Of a DNA stretch of 64,000 bases, positions 63,487 to 64,000 are shown piece by piece; within the stretch, counting starts at the first letter, position 1; every line of letters begins with the position of its first letter. Source of the stretch: JBFLXB01 sp964570625 (GTDB lineage Bacteria > Nitrospirota > Nitrospiria > 2-01-FULL-66-17); the NCBI GenBank assembly GCA_964570625.1, contig CAZMYW010000028.1, positions 48,694 through 112,693 on the forward strand, read 5' to 3'. Under the pieces are notes generated by a model. The model worked only from the letters and a program-made list of their open reading frames with translations, did not search any database and was not told where the DNA came from. The position numbers were made by a program, and so were the translations under genes.

Positions 63487-63563
63487 TGGCAGGCCAGGAG
63501 GGATTCGAACCCCCATCCCGCGGTTTTGGAGACCGCTGCTCTAGCCGTTGGAGCTACTGGCCT
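63487..63563 (-). tRNA. trnW: tRNA-Trp (anticodon CCA)
   Basis: 77 bases with encoded CCA. The acceptor arm AGGCCAG pairs with CTGGCCT, discriminator G. The anticodon loop reads CTCCAAA, and the T arm contains GGTTCGAATCC. Its place between rpmG and secE is the common bacterial arrangement. Confidence 0.97.
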
Positions 63564-63587
63564 TGATGCCGCGCGCGCCGCAACGCC

Positions 63588-63737
63588 TCACTTCACTTCC
63601 TTGTGGCCGGTGTGTTTGCGGCAACGATTGCAGTACTTCTTGAGTTCCAGCCGGTCCGGCGTATTACGCCGATTCTTCGTCGTGGAATAGTTGCGTTCTT
63701 TGCAATCCAAACACGCCAACGTAATAATCTCTCGCAT
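63588..63737 (-). CDS. rpmG: 50S ribosomal protein L33 (zinc form)
   Basis: 49 residues: MREIITLACLDCKERNYSTT, KNRRNTPDRLELKKYCNRC and RKHTGHKEVK. Two CxxC pairs mark the zinc-binding C+ form. It lies 24 bases before the tRNA-Trp gene on the same strand. Confidence 0.96.
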   Translation of the reverse strand: MREIITLACLDCKERNYSTTKNRRNTPDRLELKKYCNRCRKHTGHKEVK

Positions 63738-63762
63738 AAGTTATTCCCTCTTACCTTGCCTA

Positions 63763-63885
63763 GAGCTTGTTCAGGAACGCGCCAGATGCCAGGCGGAGCG
63801 AGCACCGGACCGGAGCGTACTGAGTCGTACGCGAGGACCGGAAGCACAGCGACAACGCCGCAGATGGCCGTTCATGGACAAGCTC
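63763..63885 (+). repeat. Dispersed hairpin element, copy 4 (short form)
   Basis: 123 bp between the second tuf and rpmG. The arms are AGCTTGTTCAGGAACGCG and (reverse complement) AGCTTGTCCATGAACGGCC. The core holds GCGTACTGAGTCGTACGC. It ends exactly at the stop codon of the tuf copy (63886). Confidence 0.78.
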
Positions 63886-64000
63886 CTACGCGATAATGCC
63901 GGTGATGACGCCGGCGCCGACGGTGCGGCCGCCCTCCCGGATCGCGAATCGCAAGCCCTCTTCCATCGCGATCGGCGTGATCAGGTCCACTTCCATCCGC
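63886..64000 (-). CDS. tuf: Elongation factor Tu, copy 2 (3' end only, runs off the right edge)
   Basis: The last 37 codons plus one base and the TAG stop of a second tuf gene. All 115 bases are identical to 47089-47203 of copy 1, including silent positions, which indicates concerted evolution. It precedes rpmG, tRNA-Trp, secE and nusG, the classic tufB position. Confidence 0.97.
   Translation of the reverse strand, partial: RMEVDLITPIAMEEGLRFAIREGGRTVGAGVITGIIA

Overview
The window comes from a GC-rich Gram-negative bacterium. TonB-ExbB-ExbD, an outer-membrane receptor fragment, porin-like barrels and lipoproteins with lipoboxes show an outer membrane. I cannot name the species. A monoheme cytochrome-porin of the Cyc2 type, zinc-ribbon (C+) forms of S14 and L36, and a bacterial Thi4 fit deep-branching chemolithotrophic phyla such as Nitrospirota or Methylomirabilota, but that is inference.

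Positions 1-31.4 kb are accessory and metabolic. They start with a gene cut by the left edge, a small secreted protein, an XRE regulator and cobalamin-dependent methionine synthase (metH). From 5.0 to 12.7 kb lies a run of envelope and probable metal-uptake genes: two paralogous Cys/His-rich small proteins, a barrel, a periplasmic protein and a membrane protein of unknown function, tonB-exbB-exbD, a PepSY protein, and a TonB-dependent receptor that has lost its signal peptide and plug. From 13.0 to 22.7 kb three large modular lipoproteins share a two-cysteine C-terminal domain and surround a Cyc2-like cytochrome-porin. A thiazole branch of thiamine synthesis follows (thiC-thi4 behind a TPP riboswitch and terminator). 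Next are an iron(III) ABC transporter (binding protein and permease, no ATPase) behind a Fur-box-like site, an acyltransferase and a PQQ-type sugar dehydrogenase.

From 31.4 kb to the right edge the minus strand carries one continuous translation and transcription superlocus. In transcription order it reads tuf (partial), rpmG, tRNA-Trp, secE, nusG, rplK, rplA, rplJ, rplL, rpoB, rpoC, rpsL, rpsG, fusA, tuf, the S10 operon, the spc operon with secY-adk-map-infA-rpmJ, and the alpha operon ending at rplQ with a strong terminator. The two tuf copies are identical over the part visible here.

Four copies of a 120-170 bp hairpin element are scattered through the window. Their two arms change together while a G/A mismatch is kept. 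Two copies abut the stop codons of fusA and the second tuf. This element, the lipoprotein-cytochrome cluster and the decapitated receptor are the most interesting items.
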